A stretch of DNA of 64,000 nucleotides. Origin: Rhizobium sp. ICMP 5592. GTDB lineage: Bacteria > Pseudomonadota > Alphaproteobacteria > Rhizobiales > Rhizobiaceae. The stretch spans positions 847,671 through 911,670 of the forward strand of contig NZ_QSNT01000003.1 of assembly GCF_009498525.1 (NCBI RefSeq). The letters are read 5' to 3'. The notes beneath the pieces were generated by a model. It worked only from the letters and a program-made list of their open reading frames with translations. It had not been told where the DNA came from and did no database searches. Shown here piece after piece: positions 24,577 through 33,715 of the stretch; the stretch's first letter is position 1, and the number at the start of each line of letters is the position of its first letter. Both the position numbers and the translations under genes were made by a program.

Positions 24577-26874
24577 TCAACCCACCGCTGCGTAGGACAT
24601 TTCGGCCTTCAGCGACTGGCCGCGCGAGGCGCCGACCACGGCATCGACATCGAGGATGAGCGCGACGCGCCCATCGCCGAGGATGGTCGCCGCGGCGATG
24701 CCGGGGACATGGGTATAGTTCGCTTCGAGGCTCTTGATTACGACCTGACGCTGACCCTGGATGGCGTCGACCATCAGGGCGCGTTGTCCGCCGCCTTCCG
24801 ATTCCACCAGCAGCGCGACGCCTTCAACCGGATCAGCCTGCGTGGCGCGGAAGTTCAGGATCCGTCCGACATCCACCAGCGGGCAGAAGCTGTTGCGGAT
24901 CGAGATCAGGCGATGGTTGGCGCCGAAGGAGTGGATGGCGGCGGCTTCCGGCTGCAGGGTCTCGACAATCGCGGTCAATGGCACCACCAGCGTCTGGCCG
25001 GCCACCGTCACCACCATGCCATCGAGGACGGCGAGCGTCAGCGGCAGGCTCATGGTGAAGACCGAGCCGTGTCCCGGCTTGGACGTGATATTGATACGGC
25101 CGCCGAGCGCCTGGATCGAGCGCTTGACCACGTCCATGCCGACGCCACGGCCGGAAATGTCGGAGATCTTGTCGGCAGTCGAGAAGCCCGGCAGGAAGAT
25201 CAGGTTGTCGATTTCCTCGTCGGAAAGATTGGCATCGGCGGCGATCAGGTCGTTGTCGATCGCCTTCTGGCGAACCTTCTCGCGGTTGATGCCGGCGCCG
25301 TCGTCGGCCAGTTCGATCAGGATGCGGCCGGAGCGATGTTTTGCCGTCAGGCGAACCGTGCCTTCCGGGTTCTTGCCGAGCGCCGCGCGCTTTTCCGGGG
25401 TCTCGACGCCGTGATCGACGGCGTTGCGGATCATGTGGGTGAGCGGCTCGGCCAGCTTGTCGATGACCGTCTTGTCGACTTCGGTGTTTTCACCTTCGGT
25501 GATCAGGCGGATCGACTTGCCGGTCATGTCGGCGATTTCGCGGACGATACGCGACATGCGCTGGAAGACCGGCTTTACCGGCTGCGCGCGGATCGCCATG
25601 ACGCTGTCCTGGATCTCGCGGGTGAGCTGCTGCAGCTCCTCGAGGCCCATATTAATCGAGGATGTGCCGTTGTTATCGTTCTCGATGACGCTCTGCGACA
25701 GCATCGCCTGGTTGATGACCAGCTCGCCGACGAGGTTGATCAGGCGGTCAACGCGGTCGAGATCGACACGGATGGTCTGGCCGACGCCGGCAGCGGCGGC
25801 ATTGTTCTGCGCGGCAGCACTAGCAGCGGCGGCAGCCGCTGCGGCTTCCTTCTTTTCGACGCGGGCGGCGGCGAGCTGCGCGATATTGCTTGCCGTTTCG
25901 GCGGCCGCGACAGCGGCGGCCACATCATTCGCAGGCTGCGGCGCTTCTTCGACCACTTCCATGGTCAGCGCGGCGCTATCATCGTCGAGGGCAGAGAGAT
26001 CGAAGGGTACGGGCACCATCGGCAGCTCGTCGTCACCCTTGGAGGCGGCATCCTCGATCCGCCGGACATCGAGCTCGCAATCCCACTCGGCGAATTCGAA
26101 GACGGTGCGGATGGCGTCTTCGCCCTTGTCCGTCCGGATCGAGATCGTCCAGGCGAAATAGGCGCCTTCGGCGTCGATTTCGTCCAGGCCCGGCAGGGCA
26201 TCCATATTGCAATGAACGCTCAGCTCGCCGATGCGGGCGAGATCGCGCAGCAGCAGCGTCGCATCATTGCCCTTGGCGTAGAGATCCGCGCGCGGCTTGA
26301 AGCTGACCTGGTATTCCGGCATGCCAGCAGGCACTTCGTCGGCACCGAAATCATCGTCGAAGCTGAAGGGGATCGGCTGGAAGCCGCTATCATCCGTCGC
26401 AGCGGGCGCAACCTCGACCGGGGCCGGCGCGAGTGCGACGGGCTTCGCCTGCTTCGGCGCGGCTTCGACAGCGGCGGAGACCGAAGGCAACTCGCCATGG
26501 GCCAGCGCCTCCAACTCCTTGACCAGGCCTCGGCTGCGGGCAGGATCGACGCTGCCGCCGTCACGGGCGACATTGGTCAGATCCGCCAGCACGTCGGCGG
26601 CCTTGAGCATGACCTTCAGGACATCCTGGGTCGGCTCCAGCTTGTTGGATCGAACGCAATCGAGCGTCGTCTCAAAGACATGGGCAAAGGAGACGAGATC
26701 ATCGAGACCGAAGGCCCCTGCCCCACCCTTGATGGAATGAACGGCACGGAAGACGGCATTGACGGTTTCCGGATCGCGGTCGCCATCATTCATTTTCAGG
26801 AGACCGGACTCCAGTTCGGCGAGCTGCTCCTCGCACTCCTGGAAGAAAATCTCTTTGATTTCGTTCATATCCAT
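24577..26874 (-). CDS. cheA: Chemotaxis histidine kinase CheA
   Basis: CheA autophosphorylates in response to receptors and passes the phosphate to CheY1, CheY2 and CheB. The 765-residue protein contains, in order: an Hpt (P1) domain with H46 in FRAVHSIKGGAGAFG, a P2-like region with a long Ala/Pro linker (about residues 330-360), a dimerisation domain, a kinase domain with the N box (HMIRNAVDHGVE) and G boxes (DDGAGI, GRGVGMDVV), and a CheW-like domain ending in ILGDGRVALILDVDAVVG. An in-frame ATG two codons later (26868) is also possible. Confidence 0.97.
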   Translation of the reverse strand: MDMNEIKEIFFQECEEQLAELESGLLKMNDGDRDPETVNAVFRAVHSIKGGAGAFGLDDLVSFAHVFETTLDCVRSNKLEPTQDVLKVMLKAADVLADLTNVARDGGSVDPARSRGLVKELEALAHGELPSVSAAVEAAPKQAKPVALAPAPVEVAPAATDDSGFQPIPFSFDDDFGADEVPAGMPEYQVSFKPRADLYAKGNDATLLLRDLARIGELSVHCNMDALPGLDEIDAEGAYFAWTISIRTDKGEDAIRTVFEFAEWDCELDVRRIEDAASKGDDELPMVPVPFDLSALDDDSAALTMEVVEEAPQPANDVAAAVAAAETASNIAQLAAARVEKKEAAAAAAAASAAAQNNAAAAGVGQTIRVDLDRVDRLINLVGELVINQAMLSQSVIENDNNGTSSINMGLEELQQLTREIQDSVMAIRAQPVKPVFQRMSRIVREIADMTGKSIRLITEGENTEVDKTVIDKLAEPLTHMIRNAVDHGVETPEKRAALGKNPEGTVRLTAKHRSGRILIELADDGAGINREKVRQKAIDNDLIAADANLSDEEIDNLIFLPGFSTADKISDISGRGVGMDVVKRSIQALGGRINITSKPGHGSVFTMSLPLTLAVLDGMVVTVAGQTLVVPLTAIVETLQPEAAAIHSFGANHRLISIRNSFCPLVDVGRILNFRATQADPVEGVALLVESEGGGQRALMVDAIQGQRQVVIKSLEANYTHVPGIAAATILGDGRVALILDVDAVVGASRGQSLKAEMSYAAVG

Positions 26875-26890
26875 GAGGGACGGATCCTGT

Positions 26891-27256
26891 TTAAGCGGTT
26901 ACACGCTCGATGGCATCAATCAGCTTGGCGGGGTCGAAAGGCTTGACGATCCAGCCCGTCGCACCGGCCTGGCGGGCACGGTTCTTCTTTTCGGCATCGC
27001 TTTCGGTCGTCAGCACCAGGATCGGGATGGCGCGGTACTTGTCGTTGCGGCGCACACCCTCGATGAAGCCGAAACCGTCAAGGCGCGGCATGTTGATGTC
27101 GGTGACGATGACGTCGGGATTGGCTTCCTCGAGGACTTCGAGACCCTCGACGCCGTCTTCAGCCTGAATGGTCTCGAAGCCGGCATTGTTAAGGGTGACG
27201 AGAAGCATGTTTCGAATGGTCCGTGAATCGTCCACGGTCAGCACTTTTTTCTTCAT
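26891..27256 (-). CDS. cheY1: Chemotaxis response regulator CheY1
   Basis: A 121-residue single-domain receiver with the phospho-acceptor D53 (VIVTDINMPRLDGFGF), the DD pair at 9-10 and the lysine in GWIVKPFDPAKL. In S. meliloti, CheY1 acts as a phosphate sink that drains signal from CheA, helped by CheS. It lies 16 nt before cheA and overlaps the STAS gene by 4 nt. Confidence 0.94.
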   Translation of the reverse strand: MKKKVLTVDDSRTIRNMLLVTLNNAGFETIQAEDGVEGLEVLEEANPDVIVTDINMPRLDGFGFIEGVRRNDKYRAIPILVLTTESDAEKKNRARQAGATGWIVKPFDPAKLIDAIERVTA

Positions 27257-27615
27257 TGCCGGATCTCCTTGGCAAGCAGATGATCGATGTCGATACCGAT
27301 CATCTGCAGCGTTTTTTGAAATGCATCCGACACCTTCGAAAAGGTGAAGGACAGCTTGTCTTCATCCCAAGTCTTGGCGGCGGCCATGATGACCTGAATG
27401 CACAAGGCGCCGATCCTTTCGACGCCCGAGGCATCGATCGCGACATTGCTGCCGCGCAGCCCCATCAACTTGCCACGAAGCGCCGAGGCCTCGTTGAGGT
27501 CCAGCACCGCGGCCAGACTGACTGTCTTTTCGCCTTTCCTGCTCGCCATCGCTTCAATCCTTGTTGCCTGAAATCGCGGGCCATGGCCCGCATTCGCATG
27601 AAATAGAGAGGTCAA
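27253..27615 (-). CDS. cheS: STAS-domain chemotaxis protein (CheS position)
   Basis: A 120-residue STAS-like protein (VSLAAVLDLNEASALRGKLM, NVAIDASGVERIGALCIQVI). The phosphorylatable serine usual in anti-sigma-factor antagonists is replaced by glycine (VERIGALC). The gene between icpA and cheY1 in S. meliloti is cheS, whose product binds CheA and speeds loss of phosphate from CheY1. The start codon overlaps the icpA stop by 4 nt. The same role is inferred from position; biochemical function is not shown by the sequence. Confidence 0.82.
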   Translation of the reverse strand: MTSLFHANAGHGPRFQATRIEAMASRKGEKTVSLAAVLDLNEASALRGKLMGLRGSNVAIDASGVERIGALCIQVIMAAAKTWDEDKLSFTFSKVSDAFQKTLQMIGIDIDHLLAKEIRQ

Positions 27616-29255
27616 TAGGCATTCCGTTCGCCCCCAACTGCTGCCCTGCGAGGCGGAAAGTCGAATTCGACGTCGTCGTCGCGGCGCAAGGTAAAGACGT
27701 CGTCGCGCCCAGGAGCCGGCAGACGTTGCGCGCCGACCGCCGGGCGCGGCGCCACGGCATGGCGCCGTTCGCGCTCGAGGCGGAATTCGCGGATCGTGCG
27801 GCCGAGGTCGAGGATGGTGTCATGGAGGTGATCGGCGCCCTCCTGCGAACGATGGGCGAGGCTGCCGGCAGAAGAAGCGCGTTCGCTGAGACTGCCGATC
27901 TCAACCGTGACGCTGCGCAGGCCTGCGGCCTGTTCGTCAGTGGCGGCGGCGATGCCGGAGATAGCATCGTTGATATCGGTCACCTGGCGGACGATGCTGC
28001 CGATCGCTTCCTGTGTGCGACCGACCATCCGCACGCCGGCATCGACCTGTGCCTTGGTGCCTGTCACCAGCACCTTGATCTCGCGGGCAGCATCGGCGGA
28101 GCGCTGCGCGAGCGCGCGGACTTCCTGGGCGACGACCGCGAAGCCACGGCCGCTATCACCGGCGCGCGCCGCTTCGATACCGGCGTTCAAGGCCAGGAGG
28201 TTGGTCTGGAAAGCGATCTCGTCGATGACGCCGATGATCTGGCCGATCTTTTCGGCCGAGGTCTCGATATCGGCCATGGCGGAGATCGCCTGACCGACGA
28301 CCTGGCCGCTGTCTTCCACAGCAACGCGCGTGGAGGCGGCGGCGCGCTCGGCCGACCGGGTGCTCGTCGCATTGCCGCCGATCTGCTCGGCAAGGTCTGC
28401 GAGCTGTTTGGCGGAGGCGGCGAGCCCTTTGGATTGCTCCGTGGAATCGTGAGCAAGCGATCGAGAATCGCGAGCGATGATATTCGTCGCCGCTTCAGCC
28501 GCCTGCACGCCGCCGGACAGGGCGGTAAATTGCTGCTGGATATCAGCCAGCGCGGCATTCAGCGCCTCCACCAGTTCGGCATAGGCTGAAGGAGCATCGG
28601 CCGGCATGCGGACGGTGAGGTCACGCTCGGCAAGACCCTGGATGACATCGGCAAAGAGACCGGCCGCCTCAGCCTGATCGGCGGTCCGCTGATCCGCCAG
28701 CGCGCGCTGATGATTGAGGCGCAGCTCGTTGAAGCGCAGCGACACGGCGATTTCGACATCGACCATGACGAGACGAACGGCAGCCTTGACCAACTCGCTC
28801 AGTTCACGGGCGCGGCGCCTGGTTCCCGGCAGGACGGCCCGGCCGCCCATCTCTTCGACGATACCGGCCAGAATATGCTCCAGGACCACGCCATGGCCGG
28901 CAACCTGCCAGCGCGGGTCGAGCCCCATCTTGCTTTCGCTGTCGGAGAGAACCTTGACGCGCTCGGCATAGAGGCTGTCGAAACGGGCATCCGTCAGCAC
29001 GTCCCAATGCGAGGATTGCAGATCCTGCAGCCGTTCGAGCTGGCTTTCGCTGACAAAATTGCGCGCGGCATCCGGAAAGGTCTGGAAACGGTGGAAGAGA
29101 TCGCGCAGGCCCGCCTTCAGATGAGTCTCGAGCATCGGCCGGTTGCGGCGCACGATTTCGCATTGCTCGGCGGCGAGCCCCGCAAAACGCAAGCGGTCGC
29201 GAAGGCTTCCCGCCTGCGCCCGCCCTGCCTGATCTGACGGCGAATCCTGCGCCAA
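27612..29255 (-). CDS. icpA: Soluble chemoreceptor IcpA with protoglobin-like sensor domain
   Basis: A cytoplasmic methyl-accepting receptor of 547 residues with no membrane helix. The N-terminal 170 residues resemble the globin-coupled sensor fold of HemAT (KMGLDPRW matches the conserved IGL.PKW segment), but the residue aligned with the heme-ligating proximal histidine is E107. A HAMP-like/linker region follows (about 210-270), then the signalling hairpin with the tip around EIAFQTNLLALNAGIEAARA and GRGFAVVAQEVRALAQRSA. It is the first gene of the che operon, as in other rhizobia, where it is called icpA. Confidence 0.92.
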   Translation of the reverse strand: MAQDSPSDQAGRAQAGSLRDRLRFAGLAAEQCEIVRRNRPMLETHLKAGLRDLFHRFQTFPDAARNFVSESQLERLQDLQSSHWDVLTDARFDSLYAERVKVLSDSESKMGLDPRWQVAGHGVVLEHILAGIVEEMGGRAVLPGTRRRARELSELVKAAVRLVMVDVEIAVSLRFNELRLNHQRALADQRTADQAEAAGLFADVIQGLAERDLTVRMPADAPSAYAELVEALNAALADIQQQFTALSGGVQAAEAATNIIARDSRSLAHDSTEQSKGLAASAKQLADLAEQIGGNATSTRSAERAAASTRVAVEDSGQVVGQAISAMADIETSAEKIGQIIGVIDEIAFQTNLLALNAGIEAARAGDSGRGFAVVAQEVRALAQRSADAAREIKVLVTGTKAQVDAGVRMVGRTQEAIGSIVRQVTDINDAISGIAAATDEQAAGLRSVTVEIGSLSERASSAGSLAHRSQEGADHLHDTILDLGRTIREFRLERERRHAVAPRPAVGAQRLPAPGRDDVFTLRRDDDVEFDFPPRRAAVGGERNAY

Positions 29256-29707
29256 AATCGTCCCTGCCGAACTGCCGGGCGCAAAAAGCCCCGGCGAAAC
29301 CGCTGATGATCGGGTTCAGATGCAATGAGAGGACGAGAAAGGGCGGTGGTTGCCGTCGATCGATTGATCGCGGCACACTGAAGCTCGCTCGTTCATCAAA
29401 GTCTGTTCCCGGACCTGTTTGATGAGATTGATACCGGACTGGCCCGGTACGACGGGGCGGCTTCATGCCTGGTGAGAACGAGTAACAATTTTCCCATTCC
29501 GACGTGCAGCTTCAATGTTTATGGTTAATTCCTTGCTTGAAGGTTAATAGGCGTCGCTGACACCTCCGTTTTAATTTGAGCTGTTGCTGGTTCAATTTCC
29601 CTCGCTGGCCGATTGGAGTAAAACCGGGGCCGGCCGCAAGTCACGAGCAAGCTTCATGCTTTAATCCTGCAAGTAGAGACACCTTCGATGTCGACGTGGA
29701 GAGAGCA
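29256..29707. promoter_or_regulatory. che operon control region
   Basis: This 452-bp region lies between icpA (leftward) and a possible small ORF (rightward). It contains an inverted repeat TCATCAAA (29393-29400) / TTTGATGA (29418-29425), a hairpin TACCGG (29432-29437) / CCGGTA (29444-29449), the two blocks shared with the flagellin upstream region (see next entry), and GGTTAAT twice (29523-29529, 29542-29548). No gene is evident. Confidence 0.55.
29431..29468 (-). promoter_or_regulatory. Candidate late-class motility promoter/operator, che copy
   Basis: ATACCGGACT (29431-29440) is identical to 95-104, and GACGGGGCGGCTTCATGC (29451-29468) matches 120-137 at 17 of 18 positions. The gap between the two block starts is 20 bp here and 25 bp at flagellin. 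The element lies about 180 nt upstream of the icpA start. Confidence 0.5.
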
Positions 29708-29821
29708 ATGATTGTTCTTGGTTTGACTGCCCTGTTGACCGCCGGCATGACGCTTGCCGCCTTCGCATTTCTGAGCCGCCTCGAAGAAGTACGAGTGAAG
29801 AGCTCCCCGCGAGTGCTCTGA
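29708..29821 (+). CDS. Possible 37-aa membrane protein
   Basis: The ATG at 29708 follows a good ribosome site (GGAGAG, about 6 nt upstream). The product has one hydrophobic helix (residues 2-22, IVLGLTALLTAGMTLAAFAF) and a short basic tail. The frame extends upstream to 29576 without protein-like content, so the short form is preferred. No family is recognised; it could be a real small membrane protein or chance. Confidence 0.4.
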   Translation: MIVLGLTALLTAGMTLAAFAFLSRLEEVRVKSSPRVL

Positions 29822-29986
29822 AAATTCATTCAATGCCCATAGGCGACACAAATCCCTCATGAATGGGTCCTATGTGCGCGGCATCGCGCCGCGCTTTCCG
29901 CCGTCTTTCCCGCGCATCGGGAGCTGGCGTCGAGCTCGATAGTTCCGTATGAAGCCTCACGACCCGGCACCGAGATCGACCTGTCA

Positions 29987-31483
29987 ATGTCCGATACGAC
30001 CTATTCCGATACAAGCCACCAGAGACTTTCGCTGCGGCTTGCGCTCACCATCATCTTCGGCATCACGCTTTGGCGCGTGATCATGCTCGTCTTCAACAGG
30101 ACGGATCTGTTCGTCGACGAGGCGCAATACTGGTTCTGGGGACAGAATCTGGATTTCGGCTATTATTCCAAGCCGCCGATGATCGCCTGGGTGATCCGCT
30201 TCTTCAATGCAATATCGGGATCGGACTCGACCTTCTGGATCCGCGTTTCCGCGCCGCTCTTCCATCTGGCCACCGCGCTGATGCTGATGCTGACGACACG
30301 GCGGCTGTTTACCGGGGATACGGGAGAAGAGATCGCGCCCTGGGTGGGCGTCATCTTCGTCACTTTGCCGGCCGCCTCGCTGTCGGCGGTGCTGGTATCG
30401 ACCGATACGATCCAGATCCTGTTCGTCACCATTGCTATCTGGGCCTTTCTCGGCCTCACCCGTCGCTCGTCCGTCCTTGAGGCGCTGATCCTCGGCGCCG
30501 GCCTCGGCATCGCCTTCCTGACGAAATACTCGGTGCTCTTCCTGCTACCCGGCGTCGGCATCGCCATGCTGACCTTGCGTTCGGCGCGCATTGCCTGGCG
30601 CGACGTGTTCATCGCCGCCATCGTTGGCGCCATCGTCGTTTTCCCGAACCTCTGGTGGAACTTCGCCCATGACGCGGCGACGGTACGCCATACCGAGAGC
30701 ATCGCCCGGTGGAACGGTGGGGGTAGCGGCGGCGGCCTGGTGCAGCATCTGCTCGGCGGGCTCGGCTTCCTCGGCGCGCAATTCGGCGTCGTCGGCCCGG
30801 TCATCTTCTATGCCATACTTTGGGCTGCCTGGCGGATGATCCGCAGGAAAAGCGACGACAGGGAAAAATTGCTGATCTGGCTGTCGGTCCCAGTCGTCGC
30901 CATGATCACGCTGCAGGCGCTGTTCGCCAAGGCCTATGCCAACTGGGCCGTTGCCGCCTATGCCGCCGGCACCATCCTCGCCGTCTGGATTCTTTATCGC
31001 CTGACAAAGAAGGGGCTGGTCGTTTCGCTGATCATCGGCGCCGTCGTCGCCTTCCTGCTGCCGGTGCTGACCGTCCTTGCCTATGACATCAAGCTGCCGA
31101 ACGGCGATCTAGTGATGAAGCGCTATGTCGGCCGCAGTGCCATCAGCCTGGAGGTCGCCGATATCGCGACTAAGGCGAGCTTGCCCGACATCGTCTCCAG
31201 CGACCGGGATATTCTCGGCGATTTGTTCTATACGCTGAAGGACAAGCCCTATCGCATCCATGCCCGCAACTTCGGCGGCTTCCCGAAGAGCTATTACGAG
31301 CAGAATTTCTCGCTGCCTTCGAATACGACCGCCGATGTGCTCTATGTCGACGACGCGCCGCTCGATTGCAAAACCGGTCAATCGGCCCTGATCAAAAGCT
31401 GGTCGCCCGAATTCGGCTATAAGAAAGGCAAGACGATCTACGTCTATCGCGTTTCGCCAGCCTGCCTCACGCCCAATCCCTAG
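29987..31483 (+). CDS. Membrane glycosyltransferase, GT39/ArnT-like
   Basis: A 498-residue polytopic protein (about 10-12 hydrophobic segments) of the dolichyl-phosphate-mannose/ArnT-like superfamily. These enzymes transfer a sugar from a polyprenyl-phosphate donor to lipid A, protein or polysaccharide on the periplasmic side. The first periplasmic loop has the catalytic acidic pair D44-E45 in FVDEAQYWFWGQNLDFGYYS, with the following SKPPMIAW typical of the family. The acceptor is unknown. The ribosome site is weak. It has no operon partner; a leftward HTH gene ends next to it. Confidence 0.88.
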   Translation: MSDTTYSDTSHQRLSLRLALTIIFGITLWRVIMLVFNRTDLFVDEAQYWFWGQNLDFGYYSKPPMIAWVIRFFNAISGSDSTFWIRVSAPLFHLATALMLMLTTRRLFTGDTGEEIAPWVGVIFVTLPAASLSAVLVSTDTIQILFVTIAIWAFLGLTRRSSVLEALILGAGLGIAFLTKYSVLFLLPGVGIAMLTLRSARIAWRDVFIAAIVGAIVVFPNLWWNFAHDAATVRHTESIARWNGGGSGGGLVQHLLGGLGFLGAQFGVVGPVIFYAILWAAWRMIRRKSDDREKLLIWLSVPVVAMITLQALFAKAYANWAVAAYAAGTILAVWILYRLTKKGLVVSLIIGAVVAFLLPVLTVLAYDIKLPNGDLVMKRYVGRSAISLEVADIATKASLPDIVSSDRDILGDLFYTLKDKPYRIHARNFGGFPKSYYEQNFSLPSNTTADVLYVDDAPLDCKTGQSALIKSWSPEFGYKKGKTIYVYRVSPACLTPNP

Positions 31484-31491
31484 TTCCGGCC

Positions 31492-31743
31492 CTAGTCCTG
31501 GCCCTGCTTCGGGGCGCGACGCGGACAGACGCCCCAGCCAAGCTCCGGCATTTCCGCGAAGACGACGCCGCCCTCTTCGAAGGCAAGGCGCAACTGCGCT
31601 TCCGTTGCCCGGTGAATGTCATGATGGCCACCCTCGTAGTCACGAATCGTGCTTCGTGACACGCCGGCCTTTTCGGCGATGTCCAACTGTGTCCAGTCCA
31701 GCAGCCCACGCGCCGCTCGGCAGAGCGCAGGAGTGAGAATCAT
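31492..31743 (-). CDS. Small XRE-type HTH transcriptional regulator
   Basis: An 83-residue DNA-binding protein with a Cro/C1 helix-turn-helix (ARGLLDWTQLDIAEKAGVSR then STIRDYEGGHHDI). The start at 31743 (MILTPALCRAAR) is chosen because the HTH begins there; the frame is open upstream to 31932 but that part overlaps the promoter region of the divergent antiporter. It is probably autoregulatory and may control the antiporter. Similar small HTH proteins are common in rhizobia. Confidence 0.78.
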   Translation of the reverse strand: MILTPALCRAARGLLDWTQLDIAEKAGVSRSTIRDYEGGHHDIHRATEAQLRLAFEEGGVVFAEMPELGWGVCPRRAPKQGQD

Positions 31744-31846
31744 TGGTTTATTGCCTTGATTCACAACCAGAAACCACCCATATTGGTCAACATAAGCCAA
31801 ATATGTCATAAACTGCGCGGGATTTCCAGTATCGAGGAGATGGCTA

Positions 31847-33700
31847 ATGCCACACGACACGCCTTTGATTTCGACCATCGTCATGGGCCTTGTGCTGGCA
31901 TTCATTTTTGGCGCCATCGCCAATCGCTTCAAACTGCCGCCGCTCGTCGGCTATCTCATCGCCGGCGTGCTCGCAGGCCCGCATACGCCGGGCTTCGTCG
32001 CCGATCAGGGTCTTGCGCCTGAACTGGCCGAAATCGGCGTCATCCTCCTGATGTTCGGCGTCGGCCTGCATTTTTCGCTGAAGGACCTGTTGTCGGTGCG
32101 CGGCATCGCCGTTCCCGGCGCGATCGTCCAGATCGGCTTTGCCACCCTGCTCGGCTGGGGTCTCGGCGCGCTGATGGGCTGGCCGCTTGGCGGCAGCCTG
32201 GTCTTCGGCCTCGCGCTTTCCGTCGCCTCGACGGTCGTTCTGTTGAAAGCCCTGCAGGAGCGGCGACTGATCGAGACCGAGCGCGGCAAGATCGCGGTGG
32301 GATGGCTGATCGTCGAGGATCTGGCCATGGTGCTGGCCCTTGTCCTCATTCCCGCCGCCGCCAGCATTTCCGGCGATAGCCATGGCGCGGTCGAACCGCT
32401 GTCGGCCGGCCTCAACCGGTTATTCGGCCTCGATATGGGCATCACCGGCATCATCGCCATGACGCTCTTCAAGGTCGCCGCCTTCGTCGGACTGATGCTG
32501 GTCGTCGGCCGGCGGGTCATTCCGTGGATCCTGCATCGCATCGCCCATACCGGCTCGCGCGAGCTCTTCCGTCTCGGCGTCCTTGCCATCGCGCTCGGCG
32601 TTGCCTTCGGGGCAGCGAAACTCTTCGGCGTGTCGCTGGCGCTCGGCGCCTTCTTCGCCGGCATGATCCTGGCGGAAAGCGAGCTCAGCCACCGGGCGGC
32701 GCAGGAGAGCCTGCCGCTGCGCGACGCTTTCGCCGTGCTGTTCTTCGTCTCGGTCGGCATGCTGTTCGATCCGAACATCCTGATCGAAAACCCGCTGCCG
32801 CTGCTGGCGACGGTGTTCATCATCGTCATCGGCAAATCGGCCGCCGCCTTCTTCATCGTTCTGGCCTTCCGCAAGCCGATGAGTACGGCATTGATCATCT
32901 CGGCTAGTCTGGCGCAGATCGGTGAATTCTCCTTCATCCTCGCCGCCCTCGGCGTCGAGCTTGGCCTGTTGCCAAGCGAAGGCCGCGACCTGATCCTCGG
33001 CGGCGCGATCATCTCCATCATCCTCAATCCGCTTGTCTTTCTTGGCTGCGACTGGCTGCGGAAGAGGCTGGACGGCAAGCGCCCGAGCGAAGTACCGGAG
33101 GTCGTCGAACCCGCCGCGCAGGCTGAACAACCCTCGGCAAGCGAGGCACAGCCCGCCGCTGCCGAACCGCCTGTCGCCGCCAGCGACGACGAGGAGGAGC
33201 GCACGGTTACGCTCACCGGCCATGCCATCCTGATCGGTTACGGCCGCGTCGGCAGCATCGTCGGGGAAAACCTCAAATCATCCGGAACGCCCTTCGTGGT
33301 CATCGAGGATGCCGAGAAGCGCATCGCCGAGCTCAAGCAGGCGGGGATCGAGACGATCTACGGCAATGCCGCCTCCGCGAAGACCCTGGGATATGCCAAT
33401 ATCGCCGAGGCCCGCAGCCTGGTCATCGCCATTCCCAACACCTTCGAGGCTTGCAGCGCGGCAGAACAGGCGCGCGCCATCAACCCGTCGATTCTGATCG
33501 TTGCCCGCGCCCATTCCGACGCGGAAATCGACGTGCTGAAGCAATATGGAGCCGATACCGTCATCATGGGAGAGCGGGAAATTGCGCTGGGCATGGTTGA
33601 CCGGCTGGCTCAAGTGCATCATGACAGGCCTCACTATGAAGACGCCGAGCGTCCTGATATCATGACCGAACCGTCGGAACCCGCTCCGGCAAAGGAATGA
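31847..33700 (+). CDS. Cation/proton antiporter, CPA2 family (YbaL/Kef type)
   Basis: A 617-residue inner-membrane protein. About 12 membrane segments (residues 10-395) carry the CPA2 pattern (FKLPPLVGYLIAGVLAGPHT, EIGVILLMFGVGLHFSLKDL, GVSLALGAFFAGMILAESEL). A Pro/Ala-rich linker (about 415-450) leads to a C-terminal NAD-binding RCK/TrkA-N domain (ILIGYGRVGSIVGENLKSSG). Closest in layout to E. coli YbaL. It probably exports K+ or Na+ in exchange for protons; the ion is not shown by the sequence. Confidence 0.92.
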   Translation: MPHDTPLISTIVMGLVLAFIFGAIANRFKLPPLVGYLIAGVLAGPHTPGFVADQGLAPELAEIGVILLMFGVGLHFSLKDLLSVRGIAVPGAIVQIGFATLLGWGLGALMGWPLGGSLVFGLALSVASTVVLLKALQERRLIETERGKIAVGWLIVEDLAMVLALVLIPAAASISGDSHGAVEPLSAGLNRLFGLDMGITGIIAMTLFKVAAFVGLMLVVGRRVIPWILHRIAHTGSRELFRLGVLAIALGVAFGAAKLFGVSLALGAFFAGMILAESELSHRAAQESLPLRDAFAVLFFVSVGMLFDPNILIENPLPLLATVFIIVIGKSAAAFFIVLAFRKPMSTALIISASLAQIGEFSFILAALGVELGLLPSEGRDLILGGAIISIILNPLVFLGCDWLRKRLDGKRPSEVPEVVEPAAQAEQPSASEAQPAAAEPPVAASDDEEERTVTLTGHAILIGYGRVGSIVGENLKSSGTPFVVIEDAEKRIAELKQAGIETIYGNAASAKTLGYANIAEARSLVIAIPNTFEACSAAEQARAINPSILIVARAHSDAEIDVLKQYGADTVIMGEREIALGMVDRLAQVHHDRPHYEDAERPDIMTEPSEPAPAKE

Positions 33701-33715
33701 AGGCCTTTATAACCG

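Noticed and set aside
24556..26946. 796-aa plus-strand open frame, as long as cheA
   Set aside because: Antisense to cheA; composition is the complement of a coding strand, with no domain.
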